Origin: Melioribacteraceae bacterium
Lineage (GTDB): Bacteria > Bacteroidota > Ignavibacteria > Ignavibacteriales > Melioribacteraceae
Assembly (NCBI GenBank): GCA_015493615.1
Contig: WGCV01000033.1
Location: 1-63,313 of the forward strand
DNA length: 63,313 nucleotides
Reading direction: 5' to 3'
The notes beneath the pieces were generated by a model that was given only the letters and a program-made list of their open reading frames with translations, did no database searches and was not told where the DNA came from. Positions 9,643 through 17,350 of the stretch are shown here, in pieces (positions within the stretch are counted from its first letter, which is position 1; every line of letters starts with the position of its first letter). Made by a program: the position numbers and the translations under genes.

Positions 9643-9674
9643 TTAACACAATTCCGGAAGGTTTGCGGTAGAAA
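9643..9674 (+). repeat. 32-bp direct repeat, right copy
   Basis: Identical to 7563-7594. It ends 3 bases before the rimO ATG at 9678 and contains the probable rimO ribosome-binding region (ggaagg). The ancestral locus probably had one copy as the rimO leader, and the insertion duplicated it. Confidence 0.95.
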
Positions 9675-9677
9675 TAA

Positions 9678-10973
9678 ATGAAAAAAAATAAAATAAATTT
9701 AATTACTCTCGGTTGTTCCAAAAACATTGTCGATTCCGAGAGAATATTGCGTCAGTTGGAAATTAACGAGTTCGACATTGTTAATTCTTCCGAAGAAGCC
9801 GACACCGTTATCATCAACACATGCGGATTTATCGAAGCGGCTAAGGAAGAATCGATAAACACTATTCTTCAAGCTATTGAAGCAAAAAAAGCGGGAAATC
9901 TTGAGAAAGTTCTTGTTGCCGGCTGTCTCTCGGAAAGATACAAAGAAGAACTGAGAGATGAGATTCCCGAAGTGGACGAATATTTCGGAGTTGAAAAATA
10001 TGAAGAAATTGTAACCAATCTCGGAGGAGAATTTAAATACGAGCTTCTCGGCGAGCGGGAACTCACAACTCCGAAACACTACGCTTATCTTAAAATTTCG
10101 GAGGGATGCGACAACCCCTGTTCTTTCTGCGCGATTCCGCTTATTCGCGGGGGATTCCGTTCCAAATCGATTAAAGAATTAACGGCGGAAGCCGAAAGCC
10201 TTGTGGCAAAAGGAGTAAAAGAACTTATTATTATCGGACAGGATACAACCGATTACGGAAAAGATATTTACGGCAAAAGAAATCTGCACGAGCTTCTCCG
10301 CGAGCTTTCCGAGATTGCCGGAATCGAATGGATTCGCCTCCTTTACGCTTATCCTTCTCATTTTCCCGATGAAGTAATTGAAGAAATTGCCCGAAACGGT
10401 AAAGTACTAAATTATCTCGACTTGCCGCTGCAGCACATTTCCGATAATGTGCTTAAGTCGATGCGGCGAGGAATCTCGGCAAAAACAGAGCGCGAGCTTG
10501 TCAATAGAATTCAGCGCGGCATTCCCGGATTAACTTTTCGCACAACTTTTATCGTAGGTTATCCCAACGAGACTGAAGCCGATTTTAACGAGCTTTACGA
10601 ATTTGTTAAAAACTCGGAATTTGACAGGGTGGGCGTTTTTACTTATTCGCAGGAAGATAACACTTACAGCTACGAACTCGGCGACCCTATACCGGAAGAG
10701 GTTAAGGAAGAACGAAAAGATGCGCTGATGGAACTTCAGAAGGAAATCTCGCTGAAGAAAAATAAAGGAATGGTAGGGAAAACTCTCCGCTGTATTGTTG
10801 ACGATATTGAAGGGAAATACTTTGTTGCCCGATCCGAAAAAGACGCTCCGGAAGTGGACGGAAACGTTTTGATTGAACCGGAAGATAACATGCTGAAAAT
10901 CGGAAACTTTTACAACGTGCAAATTGTAGATTTTAATGAATATGATTTATTCGGCAAAATAAAAAAGGCATAA
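9678..10973 (+). CDS. rimO: Ribosomal protein uS12 methylthiotransferase RimO
   Basis: Radical SAM enzyme that adds a methylthio group to the conserved aspartate of ribosomal protein S12. The 431 residues match the family. The N-terminal UPF0004 domain carries the second-cluster cysteines Cys13 (LGCSKN), Cys49 (INTCGF) and Cys83 (AGCLSE). The radical SAM triad is Cys144, Cys148, Cys151 (GCDNPCSFC). A TRAM domain closes the protein. LGCSKN and the S12-type C-terminus favour RimO over MiaB. It heads a four-gene operon with the next three genes (gaps of 3 and 2 bases, then a 20-base overlap). Its leader is one copy of the 32-bp repeat. Confidence 0.95.
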   Translation: MKKNKINLITLGCSKNIVDSERILRQLEINEFDIVNSSEEADTVIINTCGFIEAAKEESINTILQAIEAKKAGNLEKVLVAGCLSERYKEELRDEIPEVDEYFGVEKYEEIVTNLGGEFKYELLGERELTTPKHYAYLKISEGCDNPCSFCAIPLIRGGFRSKSIKELTAEAESLVAKGVKELIIIGQDTTDYGKDIYGKRNLHELLRELSEIAGIEWIRLLYAYPSHFPDEVIEEIARNGKVLNYLDLPLQHISDNVLKSMRRGISAKTERELVNRIQRGIPGLTFRTTFIVGYPNETEADFNELYEFVKNSEFDRVGVFTYSQEDNTYSYELGDPIPEEVKEERKDALMELQKEISLKKNKGMVGKTLRCIVDDIEGKYFVARSEKDAPEVDGNVLIEPEDNMLKIGNFYNVQIVDFNEYDLFGKIKKA

Positions 10974-10976
10974 CAA

Positions 10977-12272
10977 ATGCTGCGAACAAAAAACATCCGG
11001 CGAAGCGTTGTTTTTATTCTGTTTCTTTTCACCGTTTTTGTTTTCCCCCAGCAAAACAAAAACGGGAAGGGAGAATCGCCGAACGAAAACTTCCGGGTTT
11101 ACTTTGATATTATCAGCTTCAAAGGCAATCAGCCGGGGAAAACTGAAATTAAGGTTTTTCTTCAGGTTCCGTACAAAAGTTTATCCTTTATCAAAAAGGG
11201 GAAAAAGTTTTTCGGCGGATATTCCGTTGATATTCTCTTCTACGACAAAAAGGGAGAAAAACCGATATTTGAAAAAATCTGGAACGAGGAATTTTTTGTT
11301 AATAATTACAGACAAACCGAGTCGGGAAAATCCTACCACATAAGCTACCGCGCCATTTCAATGACTCCCGGAGAGTACGTTCTGAAAGGGAATATTCGGG
11401 ATAAATACTCGCCGAGCGACATTAATTTTAACGCAAAAGTCGGCGTCCGATATATTGATTCCACGTTCGGGATGAGCGACGTGATATTCACAAGCGGAGA
11501 AACCGGCGATAAAAATTCCCGCGTAATAATTCCCAATATTTCCAATATTGTAACAAGCAGCGATGATTCCGTGAACGTTTATTATCAGGTTTACAGCGAT
11601 AAGAAACGGGGAGCGATGGCAAGGTACAGAATTTACAGTAAGGAAGAGGACGAATCTTTTCTTGTCTCCGAATATTTGGATTTAAAGCCCGGTACCAACG
11701 ATGTTTTTTTTACAATCAAAGACGTTAAGTTTAAACTCGGCGGATATAATCTTACCGTGGAGTTGACCGCCGAAGATACCGCGCGCTCAATCAGCGTAAG
11801 CAAAAACTTTACTTCGATTATAAAATATTATCCCCGCTCGATAGTAAACTTAAATCAGGCGATAAAAGAAATGATTTACATCGCTCCTCCTTCGGTGGTT
11901 GATAATATCGAAGACGCTCCGAGCTACGGAGAAAAATTAAAACGTTTTAAAGAGTTTTGGAAATCGAAAGATCCTTCCCCTTCCACTCCGAGAAACGAGG
12001 TTTTAAACGAATATTACAGACGCGTAGAATATGCAAACCGGCATTTTAAGCACTATTTTCCCGGCTGGAAAACCGACATGGGAAAAGTTTACATCACGCT
12101 CGGACCGCCTCATCAAATAGACAGGCATCCTCTTGAACTCGGGACAAATCCCTATGAAATTTGGACTTACTTTGATCTTAACAGACAATTTGTTTTTTTA
12201 GATGAAACCGGCTTCGGAGATTATCGTTTAATAACGCCTCTTTACGGAGACTGGTATAAATACAGGCAATAA
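10977..12272 (+). CDS. GWxTD-domain secreted protein
   Basis: A 431-residue protein with an N-terminal signal peptide (hydrophobic VVFILFLFTVFVF, then PQQ). The C-terminal quarter has the motif after which the GWxTD domain is named (GWKTDMGKVYITLGPP), followed by YEIWTYFDLNR and a conserved Phe/Tyr-rich tail. The domain is common in Bacteroidota, Ignavibacteria and related phyla; its function is not known. The central part is beta-rich and probably periplasmic. It lies 3 bases after rimO and 2 bases before the sugar kinase. Confidence 0.82.
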   Translation: MLRTKNIRRSVVFILFLFTVFVFPQQNKNGKGESPNENFRVYFDIISFKGNQPGKTEIKVFLQVPYKSLSFIKKGKKFFGGYSVDILFYDKKGEKPIFEKIWNEEFFVNNYRQTESGKSYHISYRAISMTPGEYVLKGNIRDKYSPSDINFNAKVGVRYIDSTFGMSDVIFTSGETGDKNSRVIIPNISNIVTSSDDSVNVYYQVYSDKKRGAMARYRIYSKEEDESFLVSEYLDLKPGTNDVFFTIKDVKFKLGGYNLTVELTAEDTARSISVSKNFTSIIKYYPRSIVNLNQAIKEMIYIAPPSVVDNIEDAPSYGEKLKRFKEFWKSKDPSPSTPRNEVLNEYYRRVEYANRHFKHYFPGWKTDMGKVYITLGPPHQIDRHPLELGTNPYEIWTYFDLNRQFVFLDETGFGDYRLITPLYGDWYKYRQ

Positions 12273-12274
12273 AC

Positions 12275-13240
12275 ATGGTACTTAATATTACGCTTAATCC
12301 GTTGTTGGAAAAACGTTATCGCACGGATAAAATTGAACTCGGTAAAACACACAGAATTACGGAAGAGAACTTTGCCGTCGGGGGAAAAGGAATAAACATC
12401 AGCCGGCAGTTGGATAAACTGGGAATGGGGAATCTTTCCATTTTCCCACTTGGCGGACACGCGGGAAAAATTTACCGGCGCGAAATTGAAAAAGAAAAAA
12501 TTAACTTTTCCGCTATTTCCGTAAAAGCCGATATGCGTTTCGGGACTGTTGTCGTAGAGGACGAAAACCGGGTAACGTCTTTCGTCGAGAGCGGAAATCC
12601 CCTTTCGGACGAGGATATCAAAAAAATCGAAGATAAGATTGAAAAGATGATTGAAAACGCTTCGGTCGCCGTTTTTGCCGGAAGCGTTCCCAACAAGGAA
12701 GCCGCCGAAATTATCCGCAGCGGAATTGAAAAAGGGAACCGGCTTGATAAAATTACGGTTTTGGATACTTACGGCGAACATCTTGAAAAATGCCTTTCCG
12801 CCGCCCCGATGATAGTTCATAACAATATTGACGAGGTGAGAAAATCGCTCAACCTCCCGCTGAAATCAGAAGGAGAGATTGCCGATTTCTTAAAATCCGT
12901 TTATGAAAAAGGAGTAAAAATTGCCGCGCTCACCGATGGGGAAAATCCCGCTTATGCAATGAAGTTCGGTTATCTCTACAAAATTTATCCTCCCGAGATA
13001 ACAGAAGCGGATTCGACCGGAAGCGGCGATTCCTTTCTCGCGGGATTAATTTACGGTTTGGAAAACGACTTGGTTTTTACGGAAATTTTAAAGATTGCCG
13101 CCGCTCTCGGTTCGGCTAACGCCTCCAAACTTTCCGTTGCTTCCGTTGAAAAAGCGGAGATGAATTCTCTATTAAACTCTGTTAAAATTGAAGAGCTTGG
13201 CGATAAAATGAAAGTTTTCGATGATTCTCCGCGGTACTGA
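12275..13240 (+). CDS. PfkB-family hexose kinase (1-phosphofructokinase-like)
   Basis: A 321-residue ribokinase-fold sugar kinase, probably phosphorylating a hexose phosphate in the cytoplasm. PfkB signature 1 region is VGGKGINISRQL (about residues 35-46). Signature 2 is ADSTGSGDSFLAGL with catalytic Asp252. The N-terminus (MVLNITLNPLLEKRY) is of the 1-phosphofructokinase/tagatose-6-phosphate kinase type (TLNPxxD-like). GSG replaces the usual GAG in the anion hole, a conservative change. No PTS or sugar transport gene is next to it, so the true substrate is open. Its 3' end overlaps the next gene by 20 bases. Confidence 0.85.
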   Translation: MVLNITLNPLLEKRYRTDKIELGKTHRITEENFAVGGKGINISRQLDKLGMGNLSIFPLGGHAGKIYRREIEKEKINFSAISVKADMRFGTVVVEDENRVTSFVESGNPLSDEDIKKIEDKIEKMIENASVAVFAGSVPNKEAAEIIRSGIEKGNRLDKITVLDTYGEHLEKCLSAAPMIVHNNIDEVRKSLNLPLKSEGEIADFLKSVYEKGVKIAALTDGENPAYAMKFGYLYKIYPPEITEADSTGSGDSFLAGLIYGLENDLVFTEILKIAAALGSANASKLSVASVEKAEMNSLLNSVKIEELGDKMKVFDDSPRY

Positions 13241-14996
13241 CAAAACGCGTTTTTCTTCCGGATTAAAACTCCTCTTGGTTCTACTGATTTTTCCGGCAAT
13301 AACTCTTTACGCTCAAACAAAAGTAAGTCTTAAAATCTCCGGAGGCAAAAATTTCACGCAGTCCGATTTTAGAAAGTGGGCGAATTTAAGTACTCTGAAT
13401 ATAAAATCAGAATCCGCAGCCGATTCAATAAAAAAAAGAATTATCTTAAACCTTAAAGAAAACGGCTGTTTTTTCCCTTCGGTTAAAATAGATTCGCTCA
13501 AGTTTGACAAAGATTCCGCTTCGGCGCAAATTTACTTGAACGTCAACGAAGGAAAAACCGCTTATCTTACTTCGATTGTTTTAACTGCGCCGGATAGTCT
13601 CGATTCGGCTTTTGTTTATTCACGGTTATCCGAAACGGTCAACGCCGTTTTTATTCCCAAATTGTTCGAAGCCGAGCTAAACGGCATTCTTGACGAATAC
13701 GGCGAACGGGGATTTCCCTTCGCGCAATTCCGGATTCTTAACATTTCTTTTTCGGATAGCGATAAAGTCAGAATTTATCTCAAGTTTGAGCCGGGCGTTC
13801 CCGCCGTAATCGATAAAATTGAAATCTCGGGAAACGACAAGACAAAGGATTACGTTATCGAAAGAAATATCAGAATAAAGCGCGGGGAAAAATACTCCGA
13901 AAGTAAAATTAAGCGGATTCCCGAAGCGCTTAAAAGACTCGACTTTTTCAAATCCGTTAGCAAGCCCGAGTTCTATTTCGATTCCCGAAAACGAGGCGTT
14001 TTGTCCGTCAAGGTGGTTGAAAAATCAACCAATTATTTTGACGGAATTGTCGGCTATATTCCCAAAGCGGGAAAACGGAACGGATATTTTACGGGTTCGG
14101 TTAAAATTAATCTTAGGAATCTTTTCGGTACGGAAAGGGCTTTCGGCTTCAAATGGGAAAAAACAGACGAACGCTCGCAATACTTCGAGGTCGGTTATCT
14201 CGAGCCGTGGATTTTCGGTCTGCCTGTAAATGTTTCTGGAAAGATAACCCAAAAAACGCAGGATACAACTTACATTAAAAGGAATTACTCCCTAAAGTTA
14301 AATTATCTCGCGACCGAAAATCTATCGGCGGGACTGGTTTATTCCTACGGCGAAACAATTCCGACGGGAGACACAAGCAAGTTTACGGTTTATCATTCCT
14401 CTTTTTCAACCAGCGGTTTGGAGTTCCTTTACGATAACCGCGACGATTACTATGTTCCCACAAAGGGATTTTACGTCAGTTTGGGATTCCGTTTCAGCAG
14501 AAAAACAATTCTCGGTCCGGCAAAATTTGTTAGTCCGGGAAAGCCCGGAAATGAAAATTATTTTAAAGGAGAAGCGGCAGCCGGAATTTACCTTTCCCCT
14601 TTCAGTCGGAATGTGATTGCGCTGGCGTTTCATTACAAGGAAATTAAAGGTACAAATTTGGAAGTAAGCGACCTTTACCGATTCGGAGGAACAAATACAT
14701 TGCGCGGATTCAGATTCGAGCAATTTCTCGGAAATAAAATCGGCTGGACAAATTTTGAATACCGGTACCTTTTAAGCGCCGACACTTACGGTTTTTTATT
14801 CCTTGACGGCGGATATTATTACAATTCAATTTTGAAAAATGAGAACAACTCTGACTGCCGGAAACTAACCTACGGTTACGGTTTGGGATTAAATTTTGCA
14901 ACCGGTTTGGGAAACATGAAGATAAGTTTTGCGCTCGGCGAAGGAGATTCTTTTTCAGAGGGGAAAATACATTTTGGAATTGTAAACAGATTTTAA
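13221..14996 (+). CDS. Omp85/BamA-superfamily outer membrane protein with POTRA domains
   Basis: A 591-residue outer membrane protein. After a signal peptide (LLLVLLIFPAITLYAQ) come POTRA-like segments, about residues 35-260 (for example VIDKIEISGNDKTKDYVIERNIRIKRGEKY), and then a beta-barrel of alternating aromatic strands ending in a terminal Phe (GIVNRF), the usual BAM recognition end. The FRFGGTNTLRGF-like segment near 490 (YRFGGTNTLRGFRFEQF) is the Omp85 barrel-loop RGF signature. It is shorter than housekeeping BamA (about 800), so a TamA-like or accessory role is likely. It overlaps the kinase gene, so it is in the rimO operon. Confidence 0.85.
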   Translation: MILRGTDKTRFSSGLKLLLVLLIFPAITLYAQTKVSLKISGGKNFTQSDFRKWANLSTLNIKSESAADSIKKRIILNLKENGCFFPSVKIDSLKFDKDSASAQIYLNVNEGKTAYLTSIVLTAPDSLDSAFVYSRLSETVNAVFIPKLFEAELNGILDEYGERGFPFAQFRILNISFSDSDKVRIYLKFEPGVPAVIDKIEISGNDKTKDYVIERNIRIKRGEKYSESKIKRIPEALKRLDFFKSVSKPEFYFDSRKRGVLSVKVVEKSTNYFDGIVGYIPKAGKRNGYFTGSVKINLRNLFGTERAFGFKWEKTDERSQYFEVGYLEPWIFGLPVNVSGKITQKTQDTTYIKRNYSLKLNYLATENLSAGLVYSYGETIPTGDTSKFTVYHSSFSTSGLEFLYDNRDDYYVPTKGFYVSLGFRFSRKTILGPAKFVSPGKPGNENYFKGEAAAGIYLSPFSRNVIALAFHYKEIKGTNLEVSDLYRFGGTNTLRGFRFEQFLGNKIGWTNFEYRYLLSADTYGFLFLDGGYYYNSILKNENNSDCRKLTYGYGLGLNFATGLGNMKISFALGEGDSFSEGKIHFGIVNRF

Positions 14997-15000
14997 GAGA

Positions 15001-15172
15001 CTTTTGCATAACCTAAATGTGTCATATTGTGTCCGCCAATCCGCCAAGGCGGAGGAGGAGTGGGAGCCGTCCGAAATATCTCTAAATTCGGTACTATTAC
15101 CGGTTTTGAGATTCTTCTCCCGCTCCGCCTTGGCGGAGGATCAGAATGACAAATTTCGGGGTTCTTCAAAGC
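15001..15172. repeat. MITE-like interspersed element, copy A
   Basis: A long copy of a family with terminal inverted repeats (tttgcataacc ... ggttatgcaaa) and an internal short hairpin (tccgccttggcgga). The left end is intact and the right end has drifted (gttcttcaaagc). Other copies: 16534-16682, 45598-45739, 46386-46453, 51729-51823. No open frame of its own. It begins 4 bases after the Omp85 stop codon. Confidence 0.8.
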
Positions 15173-15285
15173 TTTCTTTAAGAACATTACGGCATTGCCC
15201 TAACAAAACCATCCCGGCGCCTGACTTAAACCCAAAATTGTCATTAGAGTATAAATTTCCAGCGCCCCCCAATTATGAATTTAGA

Positions 15286-15391
15286 GCTATGTTTGTTTTT
15301 TCGCAGATTACAAGCAATCTACGCTACAAAAAACGTTTTGTTATTCGAGTTTTTAGATCGAAAAAATTTTTCTAATTACAATTTTAGGGTA
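15286..15391. repeat. Second repeat family ('aatctacgctac' type), copy 1
   Basis: About 100 bp with the core 'caagcaatctacgctacaaa', flanked by tcgcagatt and ttttgttattc. A close copy is at 24247-24335. Core fragments occur near 46590 and, inverted, near 62145. Non-coding. Confidence 0.7.
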
Positions 15392-15416
15392 AACATTAGA
15401 TTGTTTTGGTAAAAAA

Positions 15417-15442
15417 TGCAACAATTTATCTGCAATGTTGCA
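15417..15442. promoter_or_regulatory. Upstream dyad, candidate enhancer-binding site
   Basis: Inverted repeat tgcaaca (15417-15423) and tgttgca (15436-15442) with 12 bases between. A third half-site, ttgcaaca, is at about 15508-15515. Its centre is about 115 bases before the predicted sigma-54 start, the usual distance for an NtrC-type activator. Confidence 0.45.
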
Positions 15443-15521
15443 AAATTGAAACATTTAAAATTACAAGTGTTGTGTTTTTGCCACACCCAGTTAAAAAAAA
15501 GTGAAATTTGCAACATTTTTT

Positions 15522-15536
15522 TGGCACATCATTTGT
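15522..15536 (+). promoter_or_regulatory. Candidate sigma-54 promoter
   Basis: TGGCAC-ATCAT-TTGT matches the sigma-54 consensus TGGCAC-N5-TTGC with exact spacing and one mismatch in the -12 element. The predicted start is near 15547. No protein gene of normal length lies downstream on this strand before the convergent dsrE2 gene. Confidence 0.5.
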
Positions 15537-15546
15537 TTGTAATAGA

Positions 15547-15671
15547 ACGAGTTGAGATTAGTAAATAGTCGTTAAGTGTGAAGTGATTAGGGGGTTTTTA
15601 ATGCAGAAAAGGGTTGTGCGGGGGCGCAACCCTTAGCTGTTTTAAAGAACTATCTTCTGCAATCTGTTTTT
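15547..15671 (+). ncRNA. Possible short sigma-54-driven transcript with stable hairpin and 11-codon ORF
   Basis: Downstream of the sigma-54-like promoter, a purine run (taggggg) precedes ATG at 15601, which opens an 11-codon frame ending TAG at 15636. That frame lies almost entirely in a strong hairpin: aagggttgtgc (15609-15619) pairs with gcgcaaccctt (15624-15634). An outer stem tgcagaa (15602-15608) / ttctgca (15655-15661) encloses it. On the minus strand the inner hairpin is followed by ttttct, so it may instead terminate the sulfur operon, or serve both strands. Transcript, peptide and function are inference. Confidence 0.35.
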
Positions 15672-15706
15672 AAGTTCCACAAAAATTTCTATTCAACTGA
15701 AATTAA

Positions 15707-16174
15707 TTAAGTGAATATAATTTCTCCTCCGGCGGACATCTCATAAAATTGCCCGACAGTTATAATGTCGTCAACTTGTTCGCAAAAATCTTCCTTTTTC
15801 AGATGAAACATCTCTACCGTGGCTTTGCATCCGTATATTTCACATCCGGTGTCGTGAATCATTTCTATAAATTCCCGAACCGGAGGGATGTCAAGTTTAT
15901 CCATCTCTTTCTGCATCATTTTAGTTGCCATTGCGCTCATTCCGGGCAATATTCCTAAAAGCGTAGGCATGTGCATACCGGGATTGCCCACGGTTGCCAC
16001 CTTAATTTTATCCATTCTTTTATTAATAACCGCATCCAGACCAAAAAAAGTAAAAAACAGATTTGCTTCAATCCCTTCCATTCTTGCGCCGTTTGCCATA
16101 ATCAGTCCGGGATAAATGCCTTCCAAAGAGCCTTTGGAAATTACAATTGAAACTTTTTTTAATTCTTCTGACAT
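15707..16174 (-). CDS. DsrE/DsrF/DrsH-like sulfur-handling protein (DsrE2 type)
   Basis: A 155-residue protein of the DsrE superfamily, whose members carry sulfane sulfur on cysteine. It has the family pattern of an N-terminal Rossmann-like strand (VSIVISKG), LFFTFFGLDAV, and a Cys-bearing segment GCEIYGCKATVEMF with two Cys near residue 115-120. Long Met-rich helices in the middle (GMHMPTLLGILPGMSAMATKMM) are typical of the membrane-associated DsrE2 subgroup. It is last in a minus-strand operon with DsrC/TusE and an SQR-like flavoprotein, so a role in persulfide transfer is likely. Confidence 0.85.
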   Translation of the reverse strand: MSEELKKVSIVISKGSLEGIYPGLIMANGARMEGIEANLFFTFFGLDAVINKRMDKIKVATVGNPGMHMPTLLGILPGMSAMATKMMQKEMDKLDIPPVREFIEMIHDTGCEIYGCKATVEMFHLKKEDFCEQVDDIITVGQFYEMSAGGEIIFT

Positions 16175-16189
16175 TTTATTTTCTCCTTT

Positions 16190-16504
16190 TTATACACAGG
16201 ATTTCGGTTTAGATAAACCGGCTATTTTAGCCGCTTTTTTGGCGGGTCCGCCGGGGAACAAGGAATAAAGCTCTTTTGTATCTACGCCGCTTTGTTTTGT
16301 CAGTTTTCTGATGGAAGGCGCATCGCCGGTTTCTTCATATACTTTACGCATAAATTCGATTACCTGCCAATGTTTTTCCGTAAGCTCTATTCCTTCGGAT
16401 TTAGCTATCTCGACGGCTACTTCTTTATTCCAGTCAGAAAGGTTTACCAAACAACCGTCGCTATCGACTTCAATTTGTTTTCCAAGAATTTCTACTGTTG
16501 CCAT
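16190..16504 (-). CDS. tusE: TusE/DsrC/DsvC-family sulfur relay protein with a single C-terminal Cys
   Basis: A 104-residue DsrC-family protein: MATVEILGKQIEVD..., NLSDWNKEVAVEIAK, LTEKHWQVIEFMR, SIRKLTK, SLFPGGPAKKAAKIAGLSKP and Cys at the penultimate position (103). True DsrC has a second Cys 11 residues earlier (ACKIAG); here that position, 92, is Ala. It is therefore TusE-like and should not form the DsrC trisulfide. The ATG at 16504 is chosen because AGGAGA lies 8 bases upstream; the open frame continues to 16684 only because it reads into the repeat element. Fourth gene of the sulfur operon. Confidence 0.9.
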   Translation of the reverse strand: MATVEILGKQIEVDSDGCLVNLSDWNKEVAVEIAKSEGIELTEKHWQVIEFMRKVYEETGDAPSIRKLTKQSGVDTKELYSLFPGGPAKKAAKIAGLSKPKSCV

Positions 16505-16533
16505 TTTTATTTCTCCTATTTTTCTTCTAGTAA

Positions 16534-16682
16534 CCTTTGCATAACCTAAATTTGTCATATTGAGGACGGTGGAAGCCGTCCGAAATATCTCTAAATTCGG
16601 TGTAATTACCAGTTTTGAGATTCTTCTCCCGCTCCGCCGTGGCGGAGGATCAGAATGACAAATAAATTGGGTTATGCAAAGC
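16534..16682. repeat. MITE-like interspersed element, copy B, inside the sulfur operon
   Basis: The best-preserved copy, 149 bp. The ends are cctttgcataacc and gggttatgcaaagc, near-perfect inverted repeats. The internal tccgccgtggcgga hairpin is present. It separates DUF1641 from tusE in an otherwise tightly packed operon. Confidence 0.85.
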
Positions 16683-16688
16683 ATTCTT

Positions 16689-17348
16689 CTATATGTTTTG
16701 TGAAAACGTTTTTAATATTTTAAGAGTCATCGCCAAGCCGCGCTTTGTTTCTTTTGAATTTAACTCTTTCATTAAATCAAACATTGAAACATTTTTATCA
16801 ATATTTATATTTTTAATTGTAGAAAGCGTTGTATTTATTTTTTCCAGTATTTCAGGGTCGGTAAGATTTTTTAAGGTTCGCACAATTAAAGCTGAATTAT
16901 CGGCAAGCGCTTTAACATCGTCAACGGCAAATGTTGTAACAACATTATCCAAAGCGCGGTTCAATTCCCTTATAAAATCAAAATACCCTTTTCTGTCAAA
17001 CTCATCCAGTTTGTTCATAGTATCTATTGAAAGTTGACGAGAAATAGGACCGAAGTCCTGGACGAACCCTCTGATACTTTCAATTTGTTCAAGCGATTTA
17101 GAAATATTATTTACGTTCCTCAACAACTTTTTGAAAAGGAAAAGAATATCTCCCGTTTGAATACTGTCGTGAACTTCTTCCAACTCGTCCACGGCGGTTT
17201 CATAAACGTCCTTTCCGACTCGCATTAAATCGTCTTTTAAATCTTCGCTTTCCCTTCTGTTTTTTTTCTGAAGTTCTATTTCCTCAAGAATAATATCCAG
17301 CTTGGAATTTATCGTATTAATCTGTTCTTGAATATTTTTTTCTTCCAT
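16689..17348 (-). CDS. DUF1641 domain protein
   Basis: A 219-residue soluble, mostly helical protein with a coiled-coil-like N-terminus (residues 1-45, rich in Glu, Lys and Ile/Leu heptads) and a DUF1641-type C-terminal half (FDFIRELNRALDNV, LKNLTDPEILEKINTTL, MFDLMKELNSKETKRGLAMTLKILK). The family is often next to SQR-like flavoproteins or formate dehydrogenase accessory genes; its function is unknown. Start is 2 bases after the SQR-like stop, so it is in the same transcript. Confidence 0.8.
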   Translation of the reverse strand: MEEKNIQEQINTINSKLDIILEEIELQKKNRRESEDLKDDLMRVGKDVYETAVDELEEVHDSIQTGDILFLFKKLLRNVNNISKSLEQIESIRGFVQDFGPISRQLSIDTMNKLDEFDRKGYFDFIRELNRALDNVVTTFAVDDVKALADNSALIVRTLKNLTDPEILEKINTTLSTIKNINIDKNVSMFDLMKELNSKETKRGLAMTLKILKTFSQNI

Positions 17349-17350
17349 TG

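Noticed and set aside
15004-15375. 123-codon frame after the Omp85 gene
   Set aside because: It is the translation of two interspersed repeats.
16505-16684. N-terminal extension of tusE to 16684
   Set aside because: The extra residues are encoded by the repeat element; a strong AGGAGA site fixes the start at 16504.
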